Program-made: the position numbers and the translations under genes
Origin: a virus
Length of the DNA stretch: 64,000 nucleotides
Virus record (IMG/VR): IMGVR_UViG_3300036770_008442
Coordinates: 62,001-126,000 of that record
Direction: 5' to 3' (one strand)
Part shown: piece after piece, positions 32,940 to 41,962 of the stretch
Layout: each line of letters begins with the position of its first letter
Numbering within the stretch: the stretch's first letter is position 1
Notes under the pieces: generated by a model
Told to the model about the DNA's origin: nothing
The model's input: the letters and a program-made list of their open reading frames with translations, nothing else
Database searches by the model: none

Positions 32940-34589
32940 TTATGCTGTGGGTTCTTCAGTTCCTTCCGCGGGTGGAGCGGGCTCGCTCGGGGTGGCTGCG
33001 GGAGCTTCTGGCTGCTCGCCTTCTGGACTTTGTCCTTCAGCTTCTCCAGATTTTTCGCTCTCTTTCTTTTCCTTTTTTCTTTTCTCTTTTGCTTCCATGT
33101 TTGCCTTAATATCATCCTCGGTCATTCCCAGATAATTTTCTATCAGATAAGCAAGAGAAAAGAAAGGTTTTCCATCTGCATCTGTTAATCCATATAGAGA
33201 CGAAATAGATTCTTTTTTCTTGGACATAGTTTCCATCTCCTGATTAATTCGAAATGGATTATCAGAAACAAAGGTTAATCCTAATTGGCTTTTAAACAGA
33301 TGATCCTTTTCTAGTTCTGGAAAATCTTTACACATCTGGATCCAAAGTGGCTTTATGAGGATATCCTGGAAAATAGATCTAAGCCTTGTAATAAACTTAG
33401 AGAATCTTATTTCCTCCTTATCCAAACCCTCTGCAGAATTTGAATATTTTCCAATTGATCCACCGTCCGGTCCCTGAAATCTCGAAAATGGAATTTTAGA
33501 TTCTTGAGCAAGCTTATCGAAGAAATAAGCTAAAGGACCAGGGTCATTTAAATTGGGTCCAGCGTTGCTGATTGGTTCTATTGTAGGAGTACCATTAACA
33601 CCAGAAGGCATCAGATAATTTTTATAGAACTGAATCTTAGGTCTTCCGTCTATAGTTAATTCTCCGCTTTCGTCGTTGAATCTGATATCCTCTTTATAGA
33701 TACTCATTAATTCTCCCAAAGTCTGCATAGATTTTTGAGGAGATTTGGTACCAATAGGAACGGTCATTTTCATTCTAAATGAAGCATTCATCACGGACCA
33801 AATCACCCGAGTATATTCGATAATTCGGAGAACATTGTATGGTCTAATCAGTCTTTCGGTATAGCTAATTCTAGAAACCGAATTTCCCTTTGCGTATGAA
33901 ATGTAAATAATCTGGGAATCGTATAAAAGCCTTCTTCTATTCTCATCCTTTGGGTATTGGTACCAAACATTTAAATAAGTTCCATCTTTTTGTTTTTCAA
34001 CAGAAGGCATCAAAGTTGTTGCATCTAACTCCTTAAATCCAATAATTTCTTTCCCGTTATCATTGTAAATAATTTCAAAAGCTAAAAATCCATCGACCAT
34101 TAACTGTCTGAAATATTGCCAAGCACTGATATCATCAGTGAAGCCAAACATATCATACAGCTTTTTATAGTTAAGATCTATTCTATCGATTACTTTTTCT
34201 TTGATACCCGTTAGATTTAAAAAAGCAGGGTAGGCAAAAAAATTAAAAGAATCATAAGATATAGCCTCGTCACAAACAGTATCTAAAATGTATTCAATCT
34301 CTGGATTAAGAGCAAACTTTCTCAGATAATCTCTTTTTCCTGCATAATCCTTATCGAAATACCCAATGAATTGCTTTGTTGAAGTGTCCTGTCTGGCTAA
34401 AGAATACAACATGGCCTCATCTTCGATGGGACCTTTTTTCATGAATTCCGCCTCGACCTGACCGATGGCCTGGGAATTTCTAACCACTAAATCTCCGTAC
34501 CTCATACCAAAGGTACTAAGAGACTTCACAGAATCTCTGATTCTTTGAAATACTGGATTCCCCTGTGGGCTTTCTGTAAATCCTGCCAT
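32940..34589 (-). CDS. 20: Portal vertex protein, copy B (T4 gp20-like)
   Basis: 549 residues (MAGFTESPQGNPVFQRIRDS). The same gp20 architecture as the downstream copy: FDKDYAGKRDYLRKFALN, WQYFRQLMVDGFLAFEIIY, VIWSVMNASFRMKMTVPIGT, RLRSIFQDILIKPLWIQMC. In a 46-residue block around the first motif, 31 positions are identical to copy A. The C-terminal tail is Pro/Glu/Ala-rich and more extended than in copy A. It follows the 202-aa gene, and a GATATATA motif at 34647 lies 58 bases before its ATG. Either copy could be the true portal, or both could assemble together. Confidence 0.9.
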   Translation of the reverse strand: MAGFTESPQGNPVFQRIRDSVKSLSTFGMRYGDLVVRNSQAIGQVEAEFMKKGPIEDEAMLYSLARQDTSTKQFIGYFDKDYAGKRDYLRKFALNPEIEYILDTVCDEAISYDSFNFFAYPAFLNLTGIKEKVIDRIDLNYKKLYDMFGFTDDISAWQYFRQLMVDGFLAFEIIYNDNGKEIIGFKELDATTLMPSVEKQKDGTYLNVWYQYPKDENRRRLLYDSQIIYISYAKGNSVSRISYTERLIRPYNVLRIIEYTRVIWSVMNASFRMKMTVPIGTKSPQKSMQTLGELMSIYKEDIRFNDESGELTIDGRPKIQFYKNYLMPSGVNGTPTIEPISNAGPNLNDPGPLAYFFDKLAQESKIPFSRFQGPDGGSIGKYSNSAEGLDKEEIRFSKFITRLRSIFQDILIKPLWIQMCKDFPELEKDHLFKSQLGLTFVSDNPFRINQEMETMSKKKESISSLYGLTDADGKPFFSLAYLIENYLGMTEDDIKANMEAKEKRKKEKKESEKSGEAEGQSPEGEQPEAPAATPSEPAPPAEGTEEPTA

Positions 34590-34615
34590 CTAAAATTATT
34601 GTATGTTTTTTAGAT

Positions 34616-35224
34616 TTACTTTGACTTTAATTTCGATCTATATTCACTATATATCGAATTTAAAGGAAGTCCCTGTATAAACGAATCTGAAAGATATGCT
34701 ATTTTACACCAGTCCAGATAATCTACTGTTTTGATACTCCTAAAGTTTTCTTTCTTAAATCCAGTCACGGCAAAGGAATATCCAGTTCCTTCCAAAAGTC
34801 TAGATAATACATTTCCATTTAACTGAATAGGGATCTGGTCTCCCGGAATATTGGTCTCGTTGTCTTTAATTTTGTCATAAAACTGATTGAATAGTCTTAA
34901 TAATATCTGACCCCGATAATCGGGAGGAATAATGTTCAAATCAATTGATTTAAGTATTTTACCAGATTTTATTTCCTCCTCACCTAAAAAAATAAACAAA
35001 GGGTATCTATTAATGTACCTAATTTTATCAGAAATACGACTGTTAGTGGCATATTCCCCGGTATAAATTTTACCAGGTATCAGGAAAGAACCAATTTTTT
35101 CCTTACCTCCCTTTCCCTCTATCCCGTATTTTTCTTTAAAAAATTTATTCGTTGCATCCGAAAGAGCAGATAAGGAAGGAACCCCTTCTCTGTAATCTTT
35201 TATCTGCTGTTCAAAAGGCTTCAC
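34616..35224 (-). CDS. Hypothetical T4-like phage protein next to gp4 (202 aa)
   Basis: Starts at a GTG at 35224 overlapping the gp4 stop (GTGA). The most distinctive part is SFLIPGKIYTGEYATNSRIS, then RYPLFIFLGEE, then a LNIIPPDYRGQILLRL segment. This GK-x-Y ... PL-x-I ... LN-x-x-PP-x-x-R-x-x-LL pattern recurs, as I remember it, in an uncharacterised protein of T4-like phages, but I cannot name a function. Its place between gp4 and the portals suggests head or packaging. A promoter motif for the portal lies in its last codons. Confidence 0.6.
   Translation of the reverse strand: MKPFEQQIKDYREGVPSLSALSDATNKFFKEKYGIEGKGGKEKIGSFLIPGKIYTGEYATNSRISDKIRYINRYPLFIFLGEEEIKSGKILKSIDLNIIPPDYRGQILLRLFNQFYDKIKDNETNIPGDQIPIQLNGNVLSRLLEGTGYSFAVTGFKKENFRSIKTVDYLDWCKIAYLSDSFIQGLPLNSIYSEYRSKLKSK
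34647..34654 (-). promoter_or_regulatory. Late-promoter-like GATATATA motif inside the end of a gene
   Basis: The minus strand reads TTCGATATATAGTGAATA, 58 bases before the ATG of portal copy B and within the last codons of the 202-aa gene. The position suggests separate expression of the portal pair. Confidence 0.45.
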
Positions 35225-35706
35225 TTGTCATTAAATAAAAAGTTCTCATCTACTATCCCAAACTTGTATCCTCGAATTTCAGCCCAAATTTTAGCAGATT
35301 TGAATTTAGCTTGATTGGTAATCCAAATCTGCATTTTTTGGTTATATGATTTGAGCTTATTTAATGTGCTTGTTCCCTCGAAAACAGGTTTTTTAAATTG
35401 AGATTCGGGTTTTACCTCTAAAATCCATTCTTGCTTTTCCCCATTTTCTTTTTGGATCATAATATAAAAATCCACAAAATAATTGTGGTTTTTTTTATCC
35501 AACGGATTAAAATATGGAATTTTTATTGGTTCAGAACTCCATTTTAATATTAAACTATTGGTATCACAATACTTGCAAAATCTAAATTCCCAAGAAGATC
35601 TGCACACTATTTTATTAATGTCTCCTATATACTTATCTGGATTTTTGGGAACATAAAGTCCGGATTTATATCTTCCGTTGGGCTTTACTTTCTTAATATC
35701 AGACAT
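35221..35706 (-). CDS. 4: Head completion protein with TnsA-like nuclease fold (T4 gp4-like)
   Basis: 161 residues. GRYKSGLYVPKNPDKYIGDI and CRSSWEFRFCKYCDTN match the head-completion gp4 (gp50/gp4) family of T4-like phages. The nuclease-like core has the SWE helix, then LKWSSEPIKIPYFNP, YFVDFYI (D) and WILEVKPE (ExK). These are the E...D...ExK positions of the TnsA/VRR-type restriction endonuclease fold. In T4 gp4 is needed to finish filled heads before tail joining. It lies four bases after gp55 and overlaps the next gene. Confidence 0.85.
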   Translation of the reverse strand: MSDIKKVKPNGRYKSGLYVPKNPDKYIGDINKIVCRSSWEFRFCKYCDTNSLILKWSSEPIKIPYFNPLDKKNHNYFVDFYIMIQKENGEKQEWILEVKPESQFKKPVFEGTSTLNKLKSYNQKMQIWITNQAKFKSAKIWAEIRGYKFGIVDENFLFNDK

Positions 35707-35709
35707 TCT

Positions 35710-36066
35710 TTAAACATTGTAGGAATTATCCTCCCCTGTTATATATGAAAAAGGAATAGTCTTAGGTGATTTGGGAGGGTGAATTTTTTTCCATCCTTTT
35801 GCAAATCCATTTTTAGCTATCTGAGTGTAGTAAGCAAAGGGATTATTAGACTTAGTGGGATCAAATCTGTTCCAATATCTGCAGAGATCCTCCATGGCAA
35901 AAGCCATACAATCCTCTTTATCTTCTGGATCCCGGTAAGCCATTTTTTTGGATATACCCTGAATCATCAATGAAAACATTTTAATCGTATCAGGGGTTAA
36001 TTGACCCCTTTCTTTGGACTCTAAAATTGCTTTCATGAGATCCACATTTTTAACATAATCAGCCAT
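35710..36066 (-). CDS. 55: Late-transcription sigma factor (T4 gp55-like)
   Basis: I start at the ATG at 36066 (MADYVKNVDLMKAILESK), 118 residues; an upstream in-frame extension runs through the preceding gene's 3' end. ADYVKNVDLMKAI parallels T4 gp55 NYVNNKELLQAI. The later segment with MIQGISKKMAYR, MEDLCRYWNRFDPTKSNNPF and YYTQIAKNGF parallels the gp55 sigma-2-like region ([24 protein letters not shown]). T4 gp55 (185 aa) directs host RNA polymerase to TATAAATA late promoters. This protein is shorter and lacks an evident copy of the C-terminal clamp-binding SLDFLYE, though it ends with a short IPFSYITGEDNSYNV tail. Confidence 0.85.
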   Translation of the reverse strand: MADYVKNVDLMKAILESKERGQLTPDTIKMFSLMIQGISKKMAYRDPEDKEDCMAFAMEDLCRYWNRFDPTKSNNPFAYYTQIAKNGFAKGWKKIHPPKSPKTIPFSYITGEDNSYNV

Positions 36067-36118
36067 CGTACTTAAGGGATTCTTTATTTTTAGAATTAAC
36101 CCAAAAGTTAGTTTCGGG

Positions 36119-38820
36119 TTAATCTTTTTCCTCCAAATTTTCATCCTCATCGGAAATGAGCGAATCCCCAGAGGGTTTTTTGCCATCCGGAGCTACGCTC
36201 ATTCTACCTTCTATATTATCTACAAAAGGCTTTGGAGAATCGGATTGGTCCGCTGCCGAAGGAGCAAAAGACCAAACCCTACTTAATATTTTTTTTAGTT
36301 TTTTTTTGACTCTAAACTTTCCCCTAAATTGTAACCCATTTCCTTATTTACCTCAAAATCCAAAGATGAATCTTCCTTTGAAGTAGGAGCTTGTGCTAAT
36401 TCCTGATTAAGCTTTGAAATTTCTGGATTCTTTTGCTTCACGTTTGTTACTCTAACTGGATATTTAATTCTATTTATACCCCCTGGAGCTTGAGCGAAAT
36501 TATGGTTGGTCTTTTTTAATTCAGTCTCCGAAATTGGATTATCCGAATCCTCCGGAGCATATGCCATATTTCCGTTTTTCAAGTTATCTAAATCCTCATC
36601 ATTTTCATTCACATTATAACCCATTTTTAAATCTCCAGGTCCCTTAATTTTCACATCGAAATTAGTAGCTTTCTCTTTTCCCTCTGGTGCTTCTTCTAGT
36701 CCATCATTTCCAGATTTCTTAGAAGATTTTTTATTAGATACCTTTGAATCCTCATCAGGTGCACTTGAGGTATTTGATTTTAGAGAAGAAGCCGGAGTTT
36801 TAAATTTTGTCTTAGCCGTTTTAGGAGAAGGGGCTACTGATAATTCTTGTTCTTTAATCTCCTCCTGATATTCCATATCATACTCTGGTTCTTCAGATTT
36901 TCCCTTTAATGCCTCTTCAATATCAACAATTTCATCTACTCTAAAATCACCAGTTCTACCGTTGTCCATTAAAACAGTATAAGATCCACTAGTATTATCA
37001 ACCGAAATAATTTTCCCAGTGTTTCCCGATTCTTTCACTTTAACATAGCTTCCGATGGTAAATCCATCATCCTCATAAAGATTTAAAGGCTGCTCCTTAA
37101 TTCCAGATTCAATTGTTTCTATCTCTTGATTTACTAATTGCCATTTTTTTCTTAGAGCATTAAGTTCCATCTCTAAAATATCATGGGCTCTTTCAATTTC
37201 TTTAGAATTTGAATAAATAGGATTTCTGTCCATCAGATCATTAATCTTATTTATTTCCGATTCGACAATAGCAATATTCTCCATAATTTTAGCTCTATCG
37301 TTTATCATGATCGATCTAATCTTGGATTCACCCTGTAAAAACTCTGTTAATCCCTCCGAAATATCATATTTTAAGAAATCCTTAATCATGGAGGTTGCTT
37401 GAGTTCCATTGACCTCATATAAAGAATTTTCTCTCATAGATTCATTAATTCTATTGAGATAGATTTTTCCTCCCCATTTAATAAGATTGACGGAAGCTCC
37501 TTCATATAGATGTGATTCTAATCTCTTCGCAAAATCTATCTCAACAATAGACTCATAGTTTTCAAAAAGTCTTATAATATCAGAAACGACCTTAGACTCG
37601 TTGATACCAAAAATTCCCGAGATCTCCAATGAAATTTGTTTTGAAAGACTTAATTTATCCAAGGTATTTAATTTGACGTCTCTAGTTGAAACTTGTGTTG
37701 ATCCATTTTCTTCGAAGATCTTAAAAGATTTATCACCAACATAAACGCTTAGACCTTCCTCGTTGACCTTCACATAAGGAGCATAAAAAGATTCTAATAA
37801 TGATCTATATTCTTCCGGGAATTCCATAAATTCCTTCGAGTTTAATCTTCTTAGCCCACTGTTGGATGCTTCGAAAATATTGTTTCCAATAGTAAAGACA
37901 GTCTTCCCGCCACCTATTAAAACAGGGGAGAATAGTCTTGAAACTTTTGTGTTCAAAGAATTTACAGGGACATTGAGATTTTTACTACTGCTCTCCATCA
38001 ATCTCAATGAATTAAGAAGACCTCTGACAGCTGGATTAAAAGACCATCTAGAAATATCTTTAGAAAGAAGATTAACAGATTTGTTTTCCGATATCATCCA
38101 CTTGTTCAGGGATTCCAAAACTGGTGAATAAAAATCAGATCCAGCACTTCTTTCAATGTTATAAATAGTTTTTGCAACCTCAATCTCTGGCTTTAATAGA
38201 CCTACTTTATTGCTGATATTTTCAAAGATTCCTTTGACCTTATCATCCCATGTAAAATTGTGAAGGTCGTTTACAAAAGATTCCACAACCAAAAATTCAG
38301 GAAGTCCTTTGGTCTTCAAAAGATTCTGATATTTCTCAGCGACAATCTTCATCTGCGGATGGTCGTATATTCCGCTTTCCTTGATATCTAAAATAGATTC
38401 ATAAACCCCCAAATTGAAAACTTTTTGCGATTCAAGGAAAGATCTTGCAGAAGAATCTTTTTGAGCGGATTCTGCCAAACTTTCAGATATCATTCCATGA
38501 ATGTTATTTTCGGGAGCTTCATCAGTCCGATAAGATCCAGCATTATTTAAAGAATTTCTGCCCAATCCGCTCCAAGATTCCATGATTTTCTGAGCAGCAG
38601 CCTTGGACCTATCCAATTCTTGTGTTCTAATTTGTTGATAGGGATCAGGTTCTACTGAAATGGAATTATCCAATGATTGAACAGATTCCATAATTTGCTT
38701 CTCGTTTAAATCTGAAATATTCCCAGATTCTATCATATTGATATGAGATTCGCATATTGATTTTACCTCTGGAGATTTTGTTGTATCCCTAAGTGTTTTC
38801 AATTGGTTGAGTAAATCCAT
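36119..38820 (-). CDS. Very large AP-rich structural-type protein with a probable -1 frame extension
   Basis: The zero frame encodes 841 residues and stops at 36295. The -1 frame opens at the run TCA AAA AAA AAC TAA (slippery A AAA AAC) and continues open to a TAA at 36119, adding about 58 residues. The extension (SFAPSAADQSDSPKP, SVAPDGKKPSGDS, then an acidic end) has the same AP-plus-acidic low-complexity style as the zero-frame tail (SSAPDED, EEAPEG, YAPEDSDN, QAPGG). The N-terminal ~600 residues are helical with several INE/LNE sites. A KOW/SH3-like segment (GSYVKVKESGNTGKI; YTVLMDNGRTGDF) is near residue 630. The family is unrecognised; a core or scaffold protein is possible. It precedes gp55. 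Confidence 0.6.
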
Positions 38821-38847
38821 TTTTTGGTTTAGTTTTTTTACTTTGTA

Positions 38848-38855
38848 TATATATC
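38848..38855 (-). promoter_or_regulatory. Late-promoter-like GATATATA motif
   Basis: The minus strand reads AATAAGATATATATACAA, 28 bases before the ATG at 38820. A weaker AATATATAG lies a further 30 bases upstream (38881-38889). Confidence 0.6.
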
Positions 38856-38905
38856 TTATTTAAGTTAAATAAAATCTGTACTATATATTCAGTATGATTT
38901 GAGAA

Positions 38906-39451
38906 TTATCTGGCTATCAGTAGTTCTATTTTAACATTTATATTAGTATGCGGGTTGGTGAAAATAATACCTCCGTCAGTATATGGAAGATTTGATTCGC
39001 TTAAGTTCCATCCCGTATTCTCGGAATCTGTTGAACCCAATTTATTTCCGGTTAGTATCATTAATTCACCTACATTATACGTCCTCCCCTGATATGTCCA
39101 ATTGATATATTTTCTAGACTGTGGTGTTCCGTTGGTTGGGGTAGGAACTCCGGGAATAATTGGTACTTGAGATCCATAAAGAATTGGATTTTCGGGTTCT
39201 GGATAATTGACCTTCACGGCTATCCACCTAACGTATCCGTTGATATCACCAATATCGGTTTGACTGATTTTTACAGATTTTCCAGAATTTAAGGATATTC
39301 TAAGCTTAGAGTAAGCTACTACATCATCCAAAAGATCCTTGAAATCTAAAAAAACAGTTTTTTTAAAGTCCTCCTGAAGAACAAACTTATCCCGATTAAA
39401 TAAAAATCCATTTGGAGAATTTGGGGGACATTGGATAGGTCTAGTTGCCAT
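38906..39451 (-). CDS. Putative structural protein, paralogue B of a pair (181 aa)
   Basis: 181 residues (MATRPIQCPPNSPNGFLF). The C-terminal 80 residues, with INWTYQGRTYNVGELMILTG, GWNLSES and GGIIFTNPHTNINVKIELLIAR, align in order with the C-terminus of the adjacent protein at 39451. It is beta-rich with no catalytic motif, like decoration or fibre-type proteins. It overlaps the upstream gene at a TAATG junction and ends just before the promoter of the 38820 gene. Confidence 0.65.
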   Translation of the reverse strand: MATRPIQCPPNSPNGFLFNRDKFVLQEDFKKTVFLDFKDLLDDVVAYSKLRISLNSGKSVKISQTDIGDINGYVRWIAVKVNYPEPENPILYGSQVPIIPGVPTPTNGTPQSRKYINWTYQGRTYNVGELMILTGNKLGSTDSENTGWNLSESNLPYTDGGIIFTNPHTNINVKIELLIAR

Positions 39452-40125
39452 TAGTTAGCTGTCAATATTGTTAATTTTACCGAGTACTCAGTGGGGTTTG
39501 AGAAAACAAATCCACCAGTTGCAGCTCCAGTGTATCCGACTTGGGATTCAACATCAGGCCTAACCTCCCATCCTTTCCAAGAATATCCTTCTTTGATCTG
39601 GCCGGTAAGCATCATAATATCACTCATTACATATCTTTCGATTCCGTTATAATGCCAATAAAGCAATCTTTGATCTTCGGTTGCATCTGCGTAATAATCG
39701 GCTTTTGCCAATAAAAGACTGACCTCTCCTAAAGTTGTATCAAAATCACCAGGATCCAGGTTAATCGAGGTATTAGCAGGAATAACAAAAGTTTGTTTTT
39801 GATATCCGGAGAAACTTTGAAGGGGATGAAAGAAATCAGCTAATCCCAATGATTCTTCTATATCTGCTTGATAAGTAACATTTAGCGATGAATTAAAAAG
39901 TCTAACTTCTTTGGGATCATTAAAATTCGAGAAAGTTAAATTTACTCTTCTTAAAGATCCCGGGGTGTTTGCTATTAAGGTGTATTTCGTCAGAAAATCT
40001 CCGGTTTGACCTGGTGCTAACCCAGAAACACTGCTGCCTCCTACAAACATAGTTCCCCCTCCTGTCCCACCTAAAGTGGATTGTCCTCCATATATTTCTA
40101 AATCTCCTCCTGTGATAGAACTCAT
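39451..40125 (-). CDS. Putative structural protein, paralogue A of a pair (224 aa)
   Basis: 224 residues starting MSSITGGDLEIYGGQSTLGG. The N-terminal ~40 residues are Gly/Ser-rich. A jelly-roll-like beta region follows (KQTFVIPANTSINLDPGDF). The C-terminus, with LYWHYNGIERYVMSDIMMLT, WKGWEVR and GGFVFSNPTEYSVKLTIL, parallels the neighbouring paralogue. There is no enzymatic motif. The Gly-rich start and beta fold suggest a head fibre or decoration protein. Its stop codon overlaps the next start (TAATG). Confidence 0.65.
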   Translation of the reverse strand: MSSITGGDLEIYGGQSTLGGTGGGTMFVGGSSVSGLAPGQTGDFLTKYTLIANTPGSLRRVNLTFSNFNDPKEVRLFNSSLNVTYQADIEESLGLADFFHPLQSFSGYQKQTFVIPANTSINLDPGDFDTTLGEVSLLLAKADYYADATEDQRLLYWHYNGIERYVMSDIMMLTGQIKEGYSWKGWEVRPDVESQVGYTGAATGGFVFSNPTEYSVKLTILTAN

Positions 40126-40944
40126 TTAAATTCGGGTTGGATTCATATCTAGAGAATCTGGAGATTCAACAACACTTGGTCTCGTCCTCAAATTTTCTAA
40201 ATTTTTATTTTGATTTACATTTAGTACCTCCTTATTACTATCTATAATCGGGGTTTTGTAATCCGGAAGATCCGATAAACTAGTAACTTCTTTTAATTCA
40301 GGATCTACTTCATTTTCCAGGTTTGAATCGAATAGCATTTCTGATTTTTCAAAATTAGAAACAAGGGGCTCATTGATCTGATGATCCTCCTCTGGTATAT
40401 CAATAGTTTCTAAAGGTGACGAATTTTGTAATCCGTCAGGAGAGGATTCTTCAGTCTTATCTAAATCTTCATTAGATTTTTCTATATCTACAACAGATTC
40501 ATCTTCTGGCTTAATATAATCAACTAAAGACTTGATAAAACCTAAGGCAATAATAGGAAGTATTGCTCCACTAATAATAGACAGAAGTCTTTTTTGGTAA
40601 ATTAAGTCCTCCTCAACTAGACCAAAAAGTTCAACCCATTCTTGAAAATCGGTCAGATTTGTATATGCATAATAGGTATTTCCCATGGCTTGCATAGCAG
40701 TAAGAAGAACAAACAATGCCCAAATTATGGTTTTGTTCATTTTTTCTAAAACTATTAGGGAAGCCAGGGAAGCAGCAGCTCCAATTTCAAAAGCTATAGC
40801 CAAACAGATCGCAAGCCAATCTGGATTGGATATTTTAAAAAAATCAATAACGTGAATTGTTGAAATCAGAGAAACGATTCCATATAGGGAAACAAATGTC
40901 CCTATAATAAACCTATCTACTAATTTTGATTTTTTATTTTTCAC
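40126..40944 (-). CDS. Four-helix membrane protein with a long disordered tail (272 aa)
   Basis: Starts at a GTG at 40944 that overlaps the upstream stop by 11 bases. There are four likely transmembrane helices: about 13-34 (IIGTFVSLYGIVSLISTI), 43-65 (LAICLAIAFEIGAAASLASL), 72-92 (IIWALFVLLTAMQAMGN) and 119-140 (LLSIISGAILPIIALGFIKS). Residues ~145-272 are acidic and disordered. It could be a lysis-associated membrane protein or a superinfection/host-interaction factor; a holin assignment is not supported by motif. It is encoded with a single-helix membrane protein just upstream. Confidence 0.65.
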   Translation of the reverse strand: MKNKKSKLVDRFIIGTFVSLYGIVSLISTIHVIDFFKISNPDWLAICLAIAFEIGAAASLASLIVLEKMNKTIIWALFVLLTAMQAMGNTYYAYTNLTDFQEWVELFGLVEEDLIYQKRLLSIISGAILPIIALGFIKSLVDYIKPEDESVVDIEKSNEDLDKTEESSPDGLQNSSPLETIDIPEEDHQINEPLVSNFEKSEMLFDSNLENEVDPELKEVTSLSDLPDYKTPIIDSNKEVLNVNQNKNLENLRTRPSVVESPDSLDMNPTRI

Positions 40945-41251
40945 TAGTTTCTATTCTACTTTTAATTTCAGAGAGAGATGTTTTCTTCTTATCAAAATCA
41001 TCTTCATAAATTAAGAACTCAAACATCACTTTCCTCATTTCCTCTCTCATTTCGGCTTTTGTCAAAGTATTAATAGAATCTAATTTATTTACAATGGATT
41101 CATTGGATGATTTTTCTTCTTTTTTAATTCTAGAAATCTCTCGATCAATCCCGCATTGTTTGAAAAAAATTAAAACTAAAAAAACCAGCAATATGTACTG
41201 GAAATTGTCTTTGATTTTCTGTAACATGTCTAATAATTTTTTAATGTTCAT
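40934..41251 (-). CDS. Single-pass membrane protein with coiled coil (105 aa)
   Basis: The first in-frame ATG is at 41251, but a GATATATA promoter motif ends only three bases upstream, so transcription may start inside that codon. The ATG at 41227 (MLQKIKDNFQYILL) is then a better start. One hydrophobic helix (YILLVFLVLIFFKQCG) is followed by a long charged helix (REISRIKKEEKSSNES...). The topology, a short N-terminus, one TM helix then a coiled coil, resembles inner-membrane spanins or bundled membrane anchors. The function is unproven. Confidence 0.6.
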   Translation of the reverse strand: MNIKKLLDMLQKIKDNFQYILLVFLVLIFFKQCGIDREISRIKKEEKSSNESIVNKLDSINTLTKAEMREEMRKVMFEFLIYEDDFDKKKTSLSEIKSRIETSEK

Positions 41252-41253
41252 AC

Positions 41254-41261
41254 TATATATC
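41254..41261 (-). promoter_or_regulatory. Late-promoter-like GATATATA motif
   Basis: The minus strand reads AATCTGATATATAGTATG. The motif ends three bases before the first ATG (41251), which argues for a downstream start at 41227 and a ~27-base leader. Confidence 0.55.
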
Positions 41262-41335
41262 AGATTTTCTATTAGTGAATAACATTATTTTGTCCAATCA
41301 GAAAAATAGGGTCTAGTGTGAGCAAGACAAACAAA

Positions 41336-41360
41336 AAAGCCACCCCAATAGGGTGGCTTT
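41336..41360 (-). terminator. Rho-independent terminator
   Basis: AAAGCCACCC (41336-41345), loop CAATA, GGGTGGCTTT (41351-41360), with T/A runs on both sides. On the minus strand it lies 29 bases after the stop of the 41389-41919 gene, and is followed by TTTTTTG. It separates that gene from the membrane-protein unit. Confidence 0.9.
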
Positions 41361-41388
41361 AAAAAGAGCGTAGGATTTAGGATAACAA

Positions 41389-41919
41389 CTAAACTAGGTT
41401 TATTCCTTGTTGTGCTGCTGCCAGTTCTTTTTCTAGGTTTTGTATCTCCCTGGCATCATTCTTAGCGCTTTCCAAAGCGATCTCAAATGGCTTAATCATA
41501 GAAATAAATTTTTTAGCTTCCTCCAAACCAGTCCCAGATCTCTTTGACAGGAAATAATGACTAGCTTCAAGAGGCAAAGCGTTTAGAAAAACAACATTAT
41601 CTTTAATATCGCTTTTTTTCAGTCCATCCAAAATTTTACAAATCTCTATAATTCCAAGGGCTTCTTTTTCCTTCCAAGCTGCATCATTCTTCATAAATTC
41701 CTTAAATTCCTCGATTTGTTCCTTGGAATCAAATTTTACAGCATAAACCTTTTCGTACAATTTTTTCTTTGCATCAATTAAGGTTTTTTCAGCATTTTCA
41801 ATTCTACCCTGATCTAATTTACTTATCACATCAACTTCATCCGAATTGATGGTATTTACCTCAGATGCTGCCACCGAAAGAACTCTTGGATCTGATTGTT
41901 GTTTTCTATTTTTAGCCAT
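41389..41919 (-). CDS. Hypothetical helical protein (176 aa)
   Basis: 176 residues (MAKNRKQQSDPRVLSVAASE), mostly helical and Lys/Glu-rich with Ala-rich C-terminal helices (LEKELAAAQQGINLV). No motif recognised. It ends before a strong terminator, so it closes the operon that includes the sigma factor and nuclease genes. A variant promoter-like GATATATC lies at 41970-41977, about 50 bases before its start. T4 gp33-like late co-activator function was considered but no supporting motif is visible. Confidence 0.65.
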   Translation of the reverse strand: MAKNRKQQSDPRVLSVAASEVNTINSDEVDVISKLDQGRIENAEKTLIDAKKKLYEKVYAVKFDSKEQIEEFKEFMKNDAAWKEKEALGIIEICKILDGLKKSDIKDNVVFLNALPLEASHYFLSKRSGTGLEEAKKFISMIKPFEIALESAKNDAREIQNLEKELAAAQQGINLV

Positions 41920-41962
41920 TTTGTTTTTTTATTTTATTTTTAGAAAAAATCATTTTTTTGTT

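Noticed and set aside
40126-41251. Holin/spanin pair
   Set aside because: Membrane topology is suggestive, but there is no lysozyme nearby and no specific motif, so I only call them membrane proteins.
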